NCBI RefSeq assembly: GCF_015594625.1
Contig: NZ_JADNRQ010000004.1
Location: forward strand, 62,001 to 126,000
Length of the DNA stretch: 64,000 nucleotides
Direction of reading: 5' to 3'
From: Desulfallas sp. Bu1-1
GTDB lineage: Bacteria > Bacillota > Desulfotomaculia > Desulfotomaculales > Desulfallaceae
Both the position numbers and the translations under genes were made by a program. The notes under the pieces are model-generated. The model saw only the letters and a program-made list of their open reading frames with translations. It searched no databases and was not told the DNA's origin. Of this stretch, positions 23,651 to 32,586 are shown in pieces (the stretch's first letter is position 1; each line of letters opens with the position of its first letter).

Positions 23651-24799
23651 TTAAAAGAGCGCATTTTCGCCGGGCCGGCTGTTGATAAACCGCCCGGGGG
23701 AAAGCGGCGTTACGTCCAGGGGGGGCTTTTCCCCCAGCACCAGGCAGGCGGTGATCAGTCCTATGGCGGGGGCGTGCATGAAGCCGTTGCCGCCGAAACC
23801 GCCGGCGCAATAAAACCCTTTAACCCCGGTTTCACCCAGGATACCCAGCCCGTCCGGGGTGAGGGAGCGGATTCCCGTATAGATCCGGGTAACCTGCGCA
23901 TCTTCCAGGATGGGAATCCTGGCGGTGGCCGCCTCGATGAAGGGCAGCAGGCGGGACCTGTCCACCACCGGTTCCAGTCCGGGCGAACTATCCCGGTCGG
24001 TGCCGCCCAGGAGCAAGATGCCGTTTTTCTCGGCGTGCACGTAAAAACCCGTGTCCATGTCGACAACAAGCGGGATACCGGCAGGTATTTGTTGCAATGG
24101 GGCGCAAACATATACCTGCCGGCGGTACGGGGCGGCGGGCAGGTGGATGCCGGCGGTTCGGGCCACCAGGTGCAAGTGGGGTCCGGCGGCATTGATCACC
24201 ACCGGGGCGCTGATTTCAACCTGTTTTGCCCGCACCCCTTTTACTTCGCCGTTTCGGGTGATAATTGATTCCACTCCAGTGTTGCAAATCACTTCAACGT
24301 TCATCCGGCGGCATTGCCTGTAATAGCCCTCCATTACCCCGTATGGATCGGCGTAGGCGTCCAATGGACAGTAGCTGCCGCCCAGCAGGTCACCAGTTTT
24401 AATGAAGGGATAGCGACTTGCTATTTCTTCGGGGTCAATCAACTCGGCCGGTATGTCCCGGCTTTCCAATTGATGTACTATTTCCGCCAGGGATTGCATG
24501 CGCGATTCTTGAGTTGTGACGAACAGATAGCCCCGTTTGCGAAAATAAATGGGATATTGCATTTCAGCCGCAAAGCGTAAAAAATATGGATAACTTATTT
24601 GGGTTAATTGGATGTTCAACGGGTTGGTAAACTGGTGTCTGATGCCGCCGGTGCACTGGGCCGTGGAACCCGCGCCGTGGAATTTTTCCTTTTCCACAAC
24701 GATAATGCGTAAATTTTTATTTTTCCGGGTCAGGTGATAAGCTGTACTCAGGCCGATAACACCCGCTCCGATCACAACAACATCTGAAGTCAAGGCCAA
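23651..24799 (-). CDS. FAD-dependent amino-acid-oxidase family oxidoreductase
   Basis: A 382-residue DAO-family flavoprotein (sarcosine/glycine oxidase and proline dehydrogenase relatives). It opens with the FAD-binding VVIGAGVIGLSTAYHL and has GSTAQCTGGIRHQF near residue 46, a strongly conserved segment of this family. RIYTGIRSLTPDG followed by FYCAGGFGGNGFMHAPAIG lies near the C-terminus. The start is TTG, preceded by GGGGGATCAGG. It stands alone, convergent with the spore coat operon and divergent from fakA. It would oxidise a secondary amine or amino acid; in an anaerobe the acceptor is probably not oxygen. The substrate cannot be told from sequence. Confidence 0.85.
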   Translation of the reverse strand: MALTSDVVVIGAGVIGLSTAYHLTRKNKNLRIIVVEKEKFHGAGSTAQCTGGIRHQFTNPLNIQLTQISYPYFLRFAAEMQYPIYFRKRGYLFVTTQESRMQSLAEIVHQLESRDIPAELIDPEEIASRYPFIKTGDLLGGSYCPLDAYADPYGVMEGYYRQCRRMNVEVICNTGVESIITRNGEVKGVRAKQVEISAPVVINAAGPHLHLVARTAGIHLPAAPYRRQVYVCAPLQQIPAGIPLVVDMDTGFYVHAEKNGILLLGGTDRDSSPGLEPVVDRSRLLPFIEAATARIPILEDAQVTRIYTGIRSLTPDGLGILGETGVKGFYCAGGFGGNGFMHAPAIGLITACLVLGEKPPLDVTPLSPGRFINSRPGENALF

Positions 24800-24915
24800 C
24801 CTGATCCCCCCCGCAAGATTATCTAAAATGAAAAAGGTGCACTGGTAAAAATGACGAATTAATATGGAGGTATTTTACCTGCGGCGATAGCTATTGACAA
24901 GGGGGATGCATCTAT

Positions 24916-26544
24916 TTGTATATATTTTCTTTTGACGGTGAGCAGCTAAAATACATGCTGGTGGGCGCCGCCAACCAGCTGGCCGAGAGCAAGGCGGAAA
25001 TTGACGCCCTGAATGTGTTTCCGGTGCCAGACGGGGATACCGGAACCAATATGTATCTCACCATGCTGGCGGGGGTCAGGGAAGCCCGGCAGGTGGAGAA
25101 CGGTAAAATCAGTGACGTTGCCGCGGCCGCGGCCCGGGGCTGCCTGCTGGGCGCCAGGGGCAATTCGGGAGTGATTCTTTCCCAGATTTTCAGTGGTTTT
25201 GCCGAAGCTTTGGCGGGAAAGGACCGGGCGGGCGCCGCTGATTTCGCCCAGGCTTTTCGCAGGGGTGCCGACGCGGCGTACCGTGCCGTGGGCAACCCGG
25301 TGGAGGGAACCATCCTGACGGTATGCCGCAAAACGGCGGAAGCAATTGAGCTGGCTTCGGCCAGGAGCAAAGATCCGGTGCGGATAATCCTGCTGGCGTA
25401 CCGCGCGGCCCGGCAGGCCCTGGATGAAACCCCCGAACTGCTTCCGGTGCTCCGGGAGGCGGGCGTGGTGGACGCCGGCGGCAAGGGCCTGGTGGCGATC
25501 CTTGAAGGCATTATCCGCGCCCTCAAGGATGCGGCCGCCCGGCGCAATATCGAGTTGTTCGACCTGGCGGTAAGTCAGCAAAAGGAATTTGCCGGCGGGC
25601 GGGCCAGGGAATTCACCGCCGACATAGAGTTTACCTACTGCACGGAGTTCATCTTGATGGGCAGGAACATCCCCCTGGACACGCTGCGGCAGGAGTTGTT
25701 ACCCTACGGCGACTGCCTGCTGGTGGTGGGGGACGACCGGACCGCCAAGGTACACATTCACTCCAACCACCCGGGCCTGGTACTGGAATGCGGGCTGAAA
25801 TACGGGGGGCTGCACAATGTGCAGGTGAACAATATGGAGGAGCAGCACCAGGAATTCCGGGGATCGCCCGGCAACGGCGCTGAAAGCAAACCACAGGGAG
25901 TGGTGGCTGTGGGCGCCGGCGAGGGCATTACCACCATCTTGGAGAGCATGGGCGTGGACGTAGTTGTCGAGGGAGGCCAGACCATGAACCCCTCGGCTGA
26001 AGACCTGGTCAAGGCGATAAACGAAGTTAACGCGGAAACGGTAATATTGCTGCCCAACAACAAAAATATTTTGATGGCGGCCCGGCAGGCGGCTTCGCTG
26101 GCCGTAAAGGATGTGCGGGTGGTGCCGTCGGTGAGCATACCCCAGGCATTTGCCGCTATGCTGTCTTATAACCCTTACGCCGGCCCGGAGGACAACCTGT
26201 CCAGGATGGAGGGTGCCCTGGGCGATGTGAAAACTGGTGAGGTAACCCGGGCGGTGCGCGATACAGTGGTTGAAGGCAGGTCCATCACCAGGGGCGATTT
26301 CATCGGTATGGCGGAAGATAGATTGGTGGCGTCCGGCGGTAGCCTGGATGAAGTGGTTGCCAGATTGATCCGGGTCATGCTGGACGAGGAATCCAGCCTG
26401 GTGACCCTGTATTACGGGGCCGGCATGACGGGTGCGGAAGCCCGGGAAGTGATGAACGGGCTGGTGGAGGCGTTTGACGGGCTGGATTTCGAACTGCATT
26501 ACGGCGGCCAGCCCCTGTACCATTTTATCATATCCGTTGAATAA
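24916..26544 (+). CDS. fakA: DAK2-domain fatty acid kinase FakA (YloV-like)
   Basis: A 542-residue protein with an N-terminal DhaL/DAK2 kinase domain and a C-terminal YloV-type domain. NVFPVPDGDTGTNM (residues 33-46) is the metal-ATP loop and RGCLLGARGNSGVILSQI the second nucleotide segment. In Firmicutes FakA phosphorylates fatty acids bound to DegV-type FakB proteins, feeding exogenous or recycled fatty acids into phospholipids. A DegV gene follows 16 bases later, which matches that pairing. The start is TTG with AAGGGGGA 9 bases upstream; no ATG gives a better start. The C-terminal region near residue 330 (VVAVGAGEGITTILESMGVD) is typical. Confidence 0.88.
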   Translation: MYIFSFDGEQLKYMLVGAANQLAESKAEIDALNVFPVPDGDTGTNMYLTMLAGVREARQVENGKISDVAAAAARGCLLGARGNSGVILSQIFSGFAEALAGKDRAGAADFAQAFRRGADAAYRAVGNPVEGTILTVCRKTAEAIELASARSKDPVRIILLAYRAARQALDETPELLPVLREAGVVDAGGKGLVAILEGIIRALKDAAARRNIELFDLAVSQQKEFAGGRAREFTADIEFTYCTEFILMGRNIPLDTLRQELLPYGDCLLVVGDDRTAKVHIHSNHPGLVLECGLKYGGLHNVQVNNMEEQHQEFRGSPGNGAESKPQGVVAVGAGEGITTILESMGVDVVVEGGQTMNPSAEDLVKAINEVNAETVILLPNNKNILMAARQAASLAVKDVRVVPSVSIPQAFAAMLSYNPYAGPEDNLSRMEGALGDVKTGEVTRAVRDTVVEGRSITRGDFIGMAEDRLVASGGSLDEVVARLIRVMLDEESSLVTLYYGAGMTGAEAREVMNGLVEAFDGLDFELHYGGQPLYHFIISVE

Positions 26545-26560
26545 GGCAGGTGTTGTAACG

Positions 26561-27421
26561 ATGGCCAAGGTGCATATTGTTACCGACAGCACGGCTGATT
26601 TGCCGGCGGAACAATTGAAGCGATATGGCATCACCGTGGTGCCGCTGAAGGTGTTTTTCGGGCCGGAATGCTACCTGGATGGAGTTGACCTGCAACCTCG
26701 TGCTTTTTTTGAGAAACTGGCGACCAGCAAGGAACTGCCCACCACTTCCCAACCTTCCCCCACCGAGTTCGCCGAGCATTACCGGCCCTGGCTCGAACAA
26801 GGTGCGGATATCGTGTCAATTCATATTTCCTCGCTGATGAGCGGGACCATCCAGTCCGCCCAACTGGCCAAATCCATGTTGGGTTACCAGGGACTGGAGG
26901 TTATTGATTCCCGGGGCGTCAGCATACTGCTGGGCATGATGGTGCTGGGGGCGGCCCGGGCCGCCGCGGCGGGACTATCCCGGGCAGAGGTTGCGGCGGT
27001 GGTGCGCAACATCATGGCCGACCACCGGGTTTATTTCATGGTGGATACCCTGGACTACCTGCAGCGGGGTGGTCGAATCGGCAAGGCCCAGGCTTTTTTG
27101 GGCACAGTGCTCAACGTAAAACCGGTTTTAACCATCCGGGACGGCTTAATCCACCCCTACGAAAAGGTGCGGGGCCGGAAAAAAGCCATCAACAGGCTGG
27201 TTCAGCTGGTGCAGGAAAATTACCGGGACGCCGGGCCATTGTTCGTGTTCCTGACCCACGGCAACGACCCGGAGGGACTGCAAAGCCTGCGGGAACTGGT
27301 GCAGGAAAAACTTGATTGCGCCGAAATGATGTATACTCAGATGGGTGCCGTGGTGGGCACCCACGTGGGACCCGGCATAGTGGGGATGGCCCTGTGCCCT
27401 CAAAAATACATGCAGTTTTAG
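26561..27421 (+). CDS. DegV family fatty-acid-binding protein (FakB-like)
   Basis: A 286-residue DegV protein beginning MAKVHIVTDSTADLP, the diagnostic start, with TSQPSPTEF near residue 64 and SIHISSLMSGTIQSA near residue 87. DegV proteins bind a fatty acid in a closed pocket and present it to FakA for phosphorylation; the upstream gene encodes FakA. The in-frame extension back to 26474 overlaps fakA and has no family similarity, so the ATG at 26561 with AGGCAGGTG upstream is taken. FYxH-type pocket residues cannot be judged by eye. The preferred chain length is unknown. Confidence 0.88.
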   Translation: MAKVHIVTDSTADLPAEQLKRYGITVVPLKVFFGPECYLDGVDLQPRAFFEKLATSKELPTTSQPSPTEFAEHYRPWLEQGADIVSIHISSLMSGTIQSAQLAKSMLGYQGLEVIDSRGVSILLGMMVLGAARAAAAGLSRAEVAAVVRNIMADHRVYFMVDTLDYLQRGGRIGKAQAFLGTVLNVKPVLTIRDGLIHPYEKVRGRKKAINRLVQLVQENYRDAGPLFVFLTHGNDPEGLQSLRELVQEKLDCAEMMYTQMGAVVGTHVGPGIVGMALCPQKYMQF

Positions 27422-27482
27422 CGGTATGAATTTGGTCTTAACGCCGTTAAAAATCATAATTTATATCTAAACGCAGGGAGAA

Positions 27483-27800
27483 ATGCAAATGACGCTCATT
27501 TTTGTCAGCCTTGGCATTGGTATTGCTATCGGATATATTCACCCGCTTTCCCCCAGGGGCGTCAAGGCGGCGCATACCATTACCATGGCTGGGCTGTTTA
27601 TTTTGCTTGCTTCCATGGGCGCCCAACTGGGAAGCAATGAAAAGGTGCTGGCGGACCTGAGTGAAATGGGGTTGCAGGCTGTGGTTTTGGCCGGGTGCAG
27701 CGTGCTGGGCAGCGTGGCGCTGGTATACCTGGCCCGGGATTTTATTTGCCGGGGACTGGAGGAAAGGATGGCCGGCTGGCGAAGGAGGGTGCGGCAGTGA
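27483..27800 (+). CDS. LysO-family lysine exporter, N-terminal part encoded as a separate gene
   Basis: A 105-residue membrane protein with three hydrophobic segments (about 4-22, 32-50, 65-86) and the LysO/DUF340 N-terminal pattern KAAHTITMAGLFILLASMG. LysO exports L-lysine and toxic analogues in E. coli, where the two halves are one polypeptide of about 300 residues. Here this half ends in a basic tail (MAGWRRRVRQ) and its TGA overlaps the GTG of the next gene (GTGA), so the halves are translationally coupled. The second ATG (27489) is better spaced from AGGGAG. There is no frameshift evidence: both parts have their own ribosome sites. Confidence 0.8.
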   Translation: MQMTLIFVSLGIGIAIGYIHPLSPRGVKAAHTITMAGLFILLASMGAQLGSNEKVLADLSEMGLQAVVLAGCSVLGSVALVYLARDFICRGLEERMAGWRRRVRQ

Positions 27801-28393
27801 CGATGATGGTGGTTGGCGCCATTATAACCGGCGCACTGCTGGGCTACTGGTTATTGCCCGCCGAAATGATGGGGTATCTTGACACCGCTACAACTCTGGC
27901 ACTGTGCGTGATGCTGGTGGGGGTGGGCATTGACCTGGGCAGCCAGCGCCAGACATGGGCACGCTTGCGGGCCCTGGGGTGGAAAGTTTTCCTGGTGCCC
28001 GTCCTGGTGGCGGCGGGCAGCCTGGCCGGCGCGGTGGCCGGCGGGCTGATCCTGGGGATGCCCGTTAACGAATCATCCGCCATCGGAGCTGGGTTCGGGT
28101 GGTACAGCTTATCCGGAGTGCTGCTGGCCAAAATCTACAACGTGGAAACCGGGGCGCTGGCTTTTCTGACCAATGTCAGCCGGGAATTAATCGCCTTTGT
28201 GTTGATACCTGTACTGGCGGTGCGCGCGGGCAAACTGGTAGCCGTTTCCCCCGGCGGGGCCACCACGATGGATACCACCCTGCCGCTGATTGCCAGGACC
28301 ACTGACGCCGACACTACCGTGATTGCCGTGGTAAATGGAACAATTCTATCCGCCCTGGTGCCGTTTTTGGTGCCGTTGTTGATTAACTTATAA
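27797..28393 (+). CDS. LysO-family lysine exporter, C-terminal part
   Basis: A 198-residue membrane protein with about six hydrophobic helices that carries the conserved LysO core: LDTATTLALCVMLVGVGIDLG, SAIGAGFGWYSLSGVL, ALAFLTNVSRELIAF and GGATTMDTTLPLIA. Its GTG start overlaps the stop of the N-terminal half and has AGGAGGG 7 bases before it. It would form a complex with the preceding small subunit to export lysine or a related amino acid. Split LysO genes exist in other Firmicutes as far as I recall. Upstream in-frame sequence reads through the other gene's frame and is not used. Confidence 0.82.
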   Translation: MTMMVVGAIITGALLGYWLLPAEMMGYLDTATTLALCVMLVGVGIDLGSQRQTWARLRALGWKVFLVPVLVAAGSLAGAVAGGLILGMPVNESSAIGAGFGWYSLSGVLLAKIYNVETGALAFLTNVSRELIAFVLIPVLAVRAGKLVAVSPGGATTMDTTLPLIARTTDADTTVIAVVNGTILSALVPFLVPLLINL

Positions 28394-28465
28394 CGGACCG
28401 GGCATATGTTAAAAGCGGGGTGGTATGGTGAAGCCGGCTTTGTGCACATTTATCGTTATTGTGGC

Positions 28466-30415
28466 TTATTGACTGAAGTTGCTGTTCTGGTCGTCCAACC
28501 CAAGCTCGGCCAGCTTTTCCCGGGTGGGGTGCCCGGTCTGCGGGTCCCAGCCCCGGGCGCGGTAATATTCCGCCAGAGTTTCTTTTACCTTGACCCGGTC
28601 GAGCTTGCGCCCGGCGGCCGGGCCGGCGCCCACGGGCTCCTCGTAAAACCGGGCGGGGTAATCGCTGTCCTCCGGTTTTTCGCCGTGCTTGATGTTGAAC
28701 AGCTTCTGCAGGTTCCATGCCCTTTCCCCGGCCTGGATGGTTTCCTCCGGGGTGATGTCGATGCCCGTAAGGGAGGAATACAGCCCGGCGATCAGGGTGG
28801 GGCCTACGGTGTGCAGCACCGGGGGCCTGATGCACATCCCCGTGGCGTTGTAAAGTGAAATTAAATCTTCCGACCACTTGCTCATTTTGGGGATGTCCGT
28901 ATCCTTGGTTTCCGGGTCAAAAATTTCCTGTTTTAATTGTTCAGGCATATCCAGGTTGCGGTACATGGCCTCGGGGAAGGCGAACTTTTCGGTGCGGTAA
29001 GGCACGGAATTTTCATTGTAACGTAAATTTTCCACCGGATTGCGGGTGCGCAGGTGGTCGCCCCCCCGGATGTTGGTGATATAACCCAGGGTCCAGGTGG
29101 ACCAGCGGCCCCGCGGGTCCATCAAGAAGCACTCCAGCCCTTTTACGTGGATGGCCTTTTTATCGCTGCCCGTCATGCGGGCGGCCGCCCGGGGGGTACC
29201 CTCGGCCAGGGCGTCGCCGGCGCCGCGCCGGTGGGCGATGTCTTCCAGGAGCCGAAAGGTGGCGTTTTCGTCGCCCCAGGGCAGCGGGTAACCCAGGTCG
29301 CTTTCGCTTAATTCACCTTTCTGGTACAACTCCATGGCCATGGCCACGGCGGCCGCGGCGGACACCATGTCCAGCCCCAGGCGCTGGCATATCTCCGTGA
29401 TTTTAGCGATGGCGGGCAGGTTGTCGATATCGCACCCGGCGCCGAACCCGATCACCGGTGTTACTTCCATGTCCTTCATCTTCAGGCCGCTGTACGGGCC
29501 TTCCTTTACCACAACCCAGTGGGCGCAGGCAATGGGGCAGGCGATGCAGGCCACCCCGCGGTTGCTGTACCGGGGCACCAGCTTGCGGCTGCGGGTTTCT
29601 ACCCAGCCGTCGATGACTCCGGTTTGGAAGTTCCGGCCCGGTAGGATCCCGAATTCCTGGTAGGGCAGGGTAACCAGCATGGTGCCGAACCGCTCGAAGG
29701 GTCCGTAAAAAGGTGAGCTATAGATGGCCCGGCGGGTGGCGGTAACAGTTTCCCTGAATTCCTTGATGCGCGCCACCGCGATTGACCCGGTGCCCCTGAC
29801 GGCAATTGCTTTCAGGTTCTTGGAGCCCATCACGGCGCCCAGGCCGGTACGCGCCCAGGCATCGTAAGGGCCGTTTTCAATGCTGGCGAAGCGAACCAAG
29901 TTTTCACCGGCCGGTCCGATGGCGGCCACCTGGATCTCCGGGTCGCCCAGTTCCCGGCGCAGGGTGACAATGGTATTCCAGGCGTCCTTGCCCCAAAGAT
30001 GGGCGGCGGAAATAATCTTTACCGCATCGTTATGAATAAATATGGTCACGGGCCGGGAAGCTCTGCCCCGGATGATGATACCGTCGTAACCCGCAAATTT
30101 TAACTCGCTGCCCCAAAAGTTGCCGGAATTGGCGGTGCCGAAAAGCCCGGTGGCCGGGGATTTGGCTGAAACCTCGGACCGGCTGGCGGTGGGGATGTTG
30201 GTGCCCACCAGCACTCCCACGTTGAAAGCCAGAATATTTTCGGGTCCCAGCGGGTCGGCGCCAACCGGGATTTCGTCGTATAAAACCCTGGCGTTGAAGC
30301 CGGCGCCGGAAAGGTAACGACGCCGGTAATTATCATCATGCACGACGGTCCCGATTTTACCCGTGGTCAAGTCGATATCCAGGATTTTGCCTGCATAGCC
30401 ATAGCTTTTTGTCAC
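28466..30415 (-). CDS. Aldehyde:ferredoxin oxidoreductase family protein (tungsten/molybdenum)
   Basis: A 649-residue AOR-family enzyme, which oxidises aldehydes to acids (or the reverse) with a tungsto- or molybdo-bispterin and one 4Fe-4S cluster. The start GYAGKILDIDLTTGKI is diagnostic. NSGNFWGSELKFAGYDGIII and RTGLGAVMGSKNLKAI are pterin-site segments. The cluster ligands are C-x2-C-x3-C in ACIACPIACAH and a fourth in NATGMC. The GTG start overlaps the stop of the ferredoxin-like gene (GTGA), so the two are coupled, with the ferredoxin as electron partner. The subfamily (AOR, FOR or WOR5-like) is unresolved. In this genome it would link acid and aldehyde pools to ferredoxin. Confidence 0.92.
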   Translation of the reverse strand: MTKSYGYAGKILDIDLTTGKIGTVVHDDNYRRRYLSGAGFNARVLYDEIPVGADPLGPENILAFNVGVLVGTNIPTASRSEVSAKSPATGLFGTANSGNFWGSELKFAGYDGIIIRGRASRPVTIFIHNDAVKIISAAHLWGKDAWNTIVTLRRELGDPEIQVAAIGPAGENLVRFASIENGPYDAWARTGLGAVMGSKNLKAIAVRGTGSIAVARIKEFRETVTATRRAIYSSPFYGPFERFGTMLVTLPYQEFGILPGRNFQTGVIDGWVETRSRKLVPRYSNRGVACIACPIACAHWVVVKEGPYSGLKMKDMEVTPVIGFGAGCDIDNLPAIAKITEICQRLGLDMVSAAAAVAMAMELYQKGELSESDLGYPLPWGDENATFRLLEDIAHRRGAGDALAEGTPRAAARMTGSDKKAIHVKGLECFLMDPRGRWSTWTLGYITNIRGGDHLRTRNPVENLRYNENSVPYRTEKFAFPEAMYRNLDMPEQLKQEIFDPETKDTDIPKMSKWSEDLISLYNATGMCIRPPVLHTVGPTLIAGLYSSLTGIDITPEETIQAGERAWNLQKLFNIKHGEKPEDSDYPARFYEEPVGAGPAAGRKLDRVKVKETLAEYYRARGWDPQTGHPTREKLAELGLDDQNSNFSQ

Positions 30416-30687
30416 TGAGCGCTCACCTGCCCTTCCGCGGCGGGTGCATCATCGCCGGGGATTTCAAGTAATTGCAACGCTCCCGACGGGCAAACCCGGG
30501 CGCATTGCCCGCAGCGGGTGCAGGTTGAGGAAAACCGCAGTTCAAATATACCGGCAAAGTCATCCCGGTAAATACGAATATTAGACTGTCCCGGATCAAA
30601 AACGCCCCGGTGCACCAGCGAACAGGTAAGGGCGCAGGTACTGCAACCGATGCACTTTTGCGGCCTGATAGCCAGTTCCTTGGCCAT
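30412..30687 (-). CDS. Two-cluster ferredoxin-like electron-transfer protein
   Basis: A 91-residue iron-sulfur protein with ligand sets C-x2-C-x2-C-x3-C (CIGCSTCALTC, about residues 12-22) and C-x2-C-x2-C-x3-CP (CTRCGQCARVCP). The first set is followed by SLVHRG, as in HycB/CooF-type subunits. It immediately precedes the AOR gene and overlaps it by 4 bases, so it is probably the dedicated electron acceptor of that enzyme. Two ATGs (30693 and 30687) are available; GGTGAT is better spaced for the second. The last dozen residues are acidic and alanine-rich and probably disordered. Confidence 0.88.
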   Translation of the reverse strand: MAKELAIRPQKCIGCSTCALTCSLVHRGVFDPGQSNIRIYRDDFAGIFELRFSSTCTRCGQCARVCPSGALQLLEIPGDDAPAAEGQVSAQ

Positions 30688-30904
30688 AATCATATCACCG
30701 ACTTTATATTGAAATTTTGTTAATTAAATATTCAATATTTTTTCACGAAATACCTTCCATGCAGGAAAAAAAAGAGGATATTTGCTTACATTTATTGAAT
30801 TTTTTGCAGTATTAATTAAAAATCGCTTTCCTGTTGCGCTTTATAAAATAATCTATTAGGATGAAAGATATGTCGAAAAAGGAAATGAAGGGAGAATTTT
30901 AAAC

Positions 30905-31852
30905 TTGAGGTTGCCGCAAATAAGCATTGGTAATTTATTGCCCAGGTTTCCCATTATCCAGGGCGGCATGGCTTTGCGGGTGTCCACTGCGCCGCTGGCC
31001 GCCGCCGTGGCGGACGCCGGGGGGATCGGGGTTATCGGGGCCACCGGGATGGAACCGGACGAGTTGCGGGTGGAAATAAATAAGGCGCGCGGCCTTTCGA
31101 ACGGCATTATCGGGGTTAACATAATGTTTGCCATTCGTAATTTTGCCACCATGGTGCGTACGGCGCTGGAAGAAAAGGTCGACGTTATCTTTTCCGGGGC
31201 GGGTTTTTCCAGGGATATTTTCGGTTGGGCGCGCGAGGCAGGGGTTCCCGTGGTGTCCATTGTCTCTTCGGGTAAGCTTGCCGCCATCGCGGAAAAATAC
31301 GGCGCGGCTGCGGTAGTGGCCGAGGGGGCCGAGGCCGGGGGACACTTGGGCACCCACCGGTCAATTTGTGAGATCCTGCCGGAAATCAAGAAAATGGTGA
31401 AAATACCCGTTATCGCCGCCGGGGGTATTGTTGACGGGTTCGGGGTTGCCCGGATGCTCAAGCTTGGCGCCGACGGCGTGCAAATGGCCACCCGGTTTGT
31501 GCTCAGCCAGGAATGCGCTGTTTCCCGGGCCTTTAAAGAGATGTACCTCAGGGCCAGGCCCGAAGACGTGGTGGTGGTGGAAAGTCCCGTGGGCATGCCC
31601 GGGCGAGCCCTGCGCAACCGGTTTGTGGAAAAAATACAGCGGGGCGGCCAGCCGGAGCCGGAAAAATGCCGCGGTTGCCTGAAATCTTGCTCCAAGAAGT
31701 ATTGCATTATGGATGCCCTGGAAAATTCGCGTACCGGGCGCGTTGACGAGGGTCTGGTTTTCTGCGGGCAAAATGTATTTAAAATCAAGGAGGTCCTGCC
31801 TGTCAAGGAGATATTCCGGCGCATTGTGGCCGAAGTGGAATCGGTGGAATAG
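30905..31852 (+). CDS. Nitronate monooxygenase/FabK-like FMN oxidoreductase with C-terminal cysteine motif
   Basis: A 315-residue FMN TIM-barrel protein of the NMO/FabK family. FPIIQGGMALRVSTAPLAAA opens it, GAEAGGHLGTHRS carries the catalytic-type histidine, and IPVIAAGGIVDGFGVARML plus GADGVQMATRF bind FMN phosphate. The C-terminus adds a cysteine group, CRGCLKSCSKKYC, with another cysteine (FCGQN) about 25 residues later. This could bind a metal or cluster and is not needed for simple nitronate oxidation. The start is TTG after AGGGAGA. It is divergent from the ferredoxin/AOR pair. The function may be enoyl reduction, or an anaerobic flavin reaction; unresolved. Confidence 0.82.
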   Translation: MRLPQISIGNLLPRFPIIQGGMALRVSTAPLAAAVADAGGIGVIGATGMEPDELRVEINKARGLSNGIIGVNIMFAIRNFATMVRTALEEKVDVIFSGAGFSRDIFGWAREAGVPVVSIVSSGKLAAIAEKYGAAAVVAEGAEAGGHLGTHRSICEILPEIKKMVKIPVIAAGGIVDGFGVARMLKLGADGVQMATRFVLSQECAVSRAFKEMYLRARPEDVVVVESPVGMPGRALRNRFVEKIQRGGQPEPEKCRGCLKSCSKKYCIMDALENSRTGRVDEGLVFCGQNVFKIKEVLPVKEIFRRIVAEVESVE

Positions 31853-31890
31853 ACCGATCCGGTTATTATTCGGGTTAAGGAGGTTCTTTA

Positions 31891-32427
31891 ATGTCTGATC
31901 AAAATTTATATGCTTTTGGGGAAATCAAGCCGGTTTTGCATGAAACCGTTTTTGTGGCGCCCGGTGCCCGGATCATTGGGCGGGTCGAGATAGGCGCTCA
32001 CAGCAGCGTTTGGTATAATGTAGTGATCCGCGGCGATGTTGATGATGTAAAAATCGGCAGTGGCACCAATATTCAGGATGGCTCGGTGCTGCATGAGGAC
32101 GGCGGCTTTCCTTTGGTCATCGGTGACAATGTGACGGTGGGGCACGGTGCGATACTGCACGGTTGTCACGTGGGTGACGGGGCTGTAATCGGGATGGGTG
32201 CCATAGTCATGTCCGGGGCAAAAATCGGCGCCAACACTGTGGTGGGCGCCGGGTCGCTGGTGCCGCAGGGCAAGGAAATTCCGCCCAATTGCCTGGTCAT
32301 GGGGTCCCCGGCCAAAGTGGTGCGGGAGCTGACACCGGAAGAAATTGAAAATTTCGGCCGCATGGCAAGCCATTATCGCAAACGGGCCGCGTTCTGCCTG
32401 GGCGGGGGGGAGAACCCGGACTTTTAG
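31891..32427 (+). CDS. Gamma-class carbonic anhydrase family protein
   Basis: A 178-residue left-handed beta-helix protein of the gamma carbonic anhydrase/YrdA group, a trimer with zinc or iron between subunits. The three metal histidines are in SVLHED, TVGHGAILHGC (two), and hexapeptide repeats of the I-G-x-x-x-x type run from about residue 20 to 140. The acidic loop of Cam-type enzymes is absent, as in most bacterial members, so activity is uncertain. The ribosome site AAGGAGG is strong. It follows the FMN oxidoreductase by 38 bases and may be co-transcribed. Confidence 0.88.
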   Translation: MSDQNLYAFGEIKPVLHETVFVAPGARIIGRVEIGAHSSVWYNVVIRGDVDDVKIGSGTNIQDGSVLHEDGGFPLVIGDNVTVGHGAILHGCHVGDGAVIGMGAIVMSGAKIGANTVVGAGSLVPQGKEIPPNCLVMGSPAKVVRELTPEEIENFGRMASHYRKRAAFCLGGGENPDF

Positions 32428-32586
32428 ATTTTCGAGCCGGGCACCGTGTTTTAATGGGAGGAAGTATAATCCACTTGGACCATTGTTGTATTTTATGTTA
32501 AAATATACTGCGTCTTTTTGATTTTATGTTATTATAATAACTGGTTATATATAAATAATGTTTAAGGTAATTCCGGAGGGAATACG

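Noticed and set aside
25699-26634. Minus-strand frame of about 310 codons opposite fakA
   Set aside because: It has no family wording, and is a GC-rich shadow of the fakA frame.
30856-31824. Minus-strand frame of about 320 codons opposite the FMN oxidoreductase
   Set aside because: It is complementary to a recognised FMN-barrel gene; composition is that of an antisense shadow.
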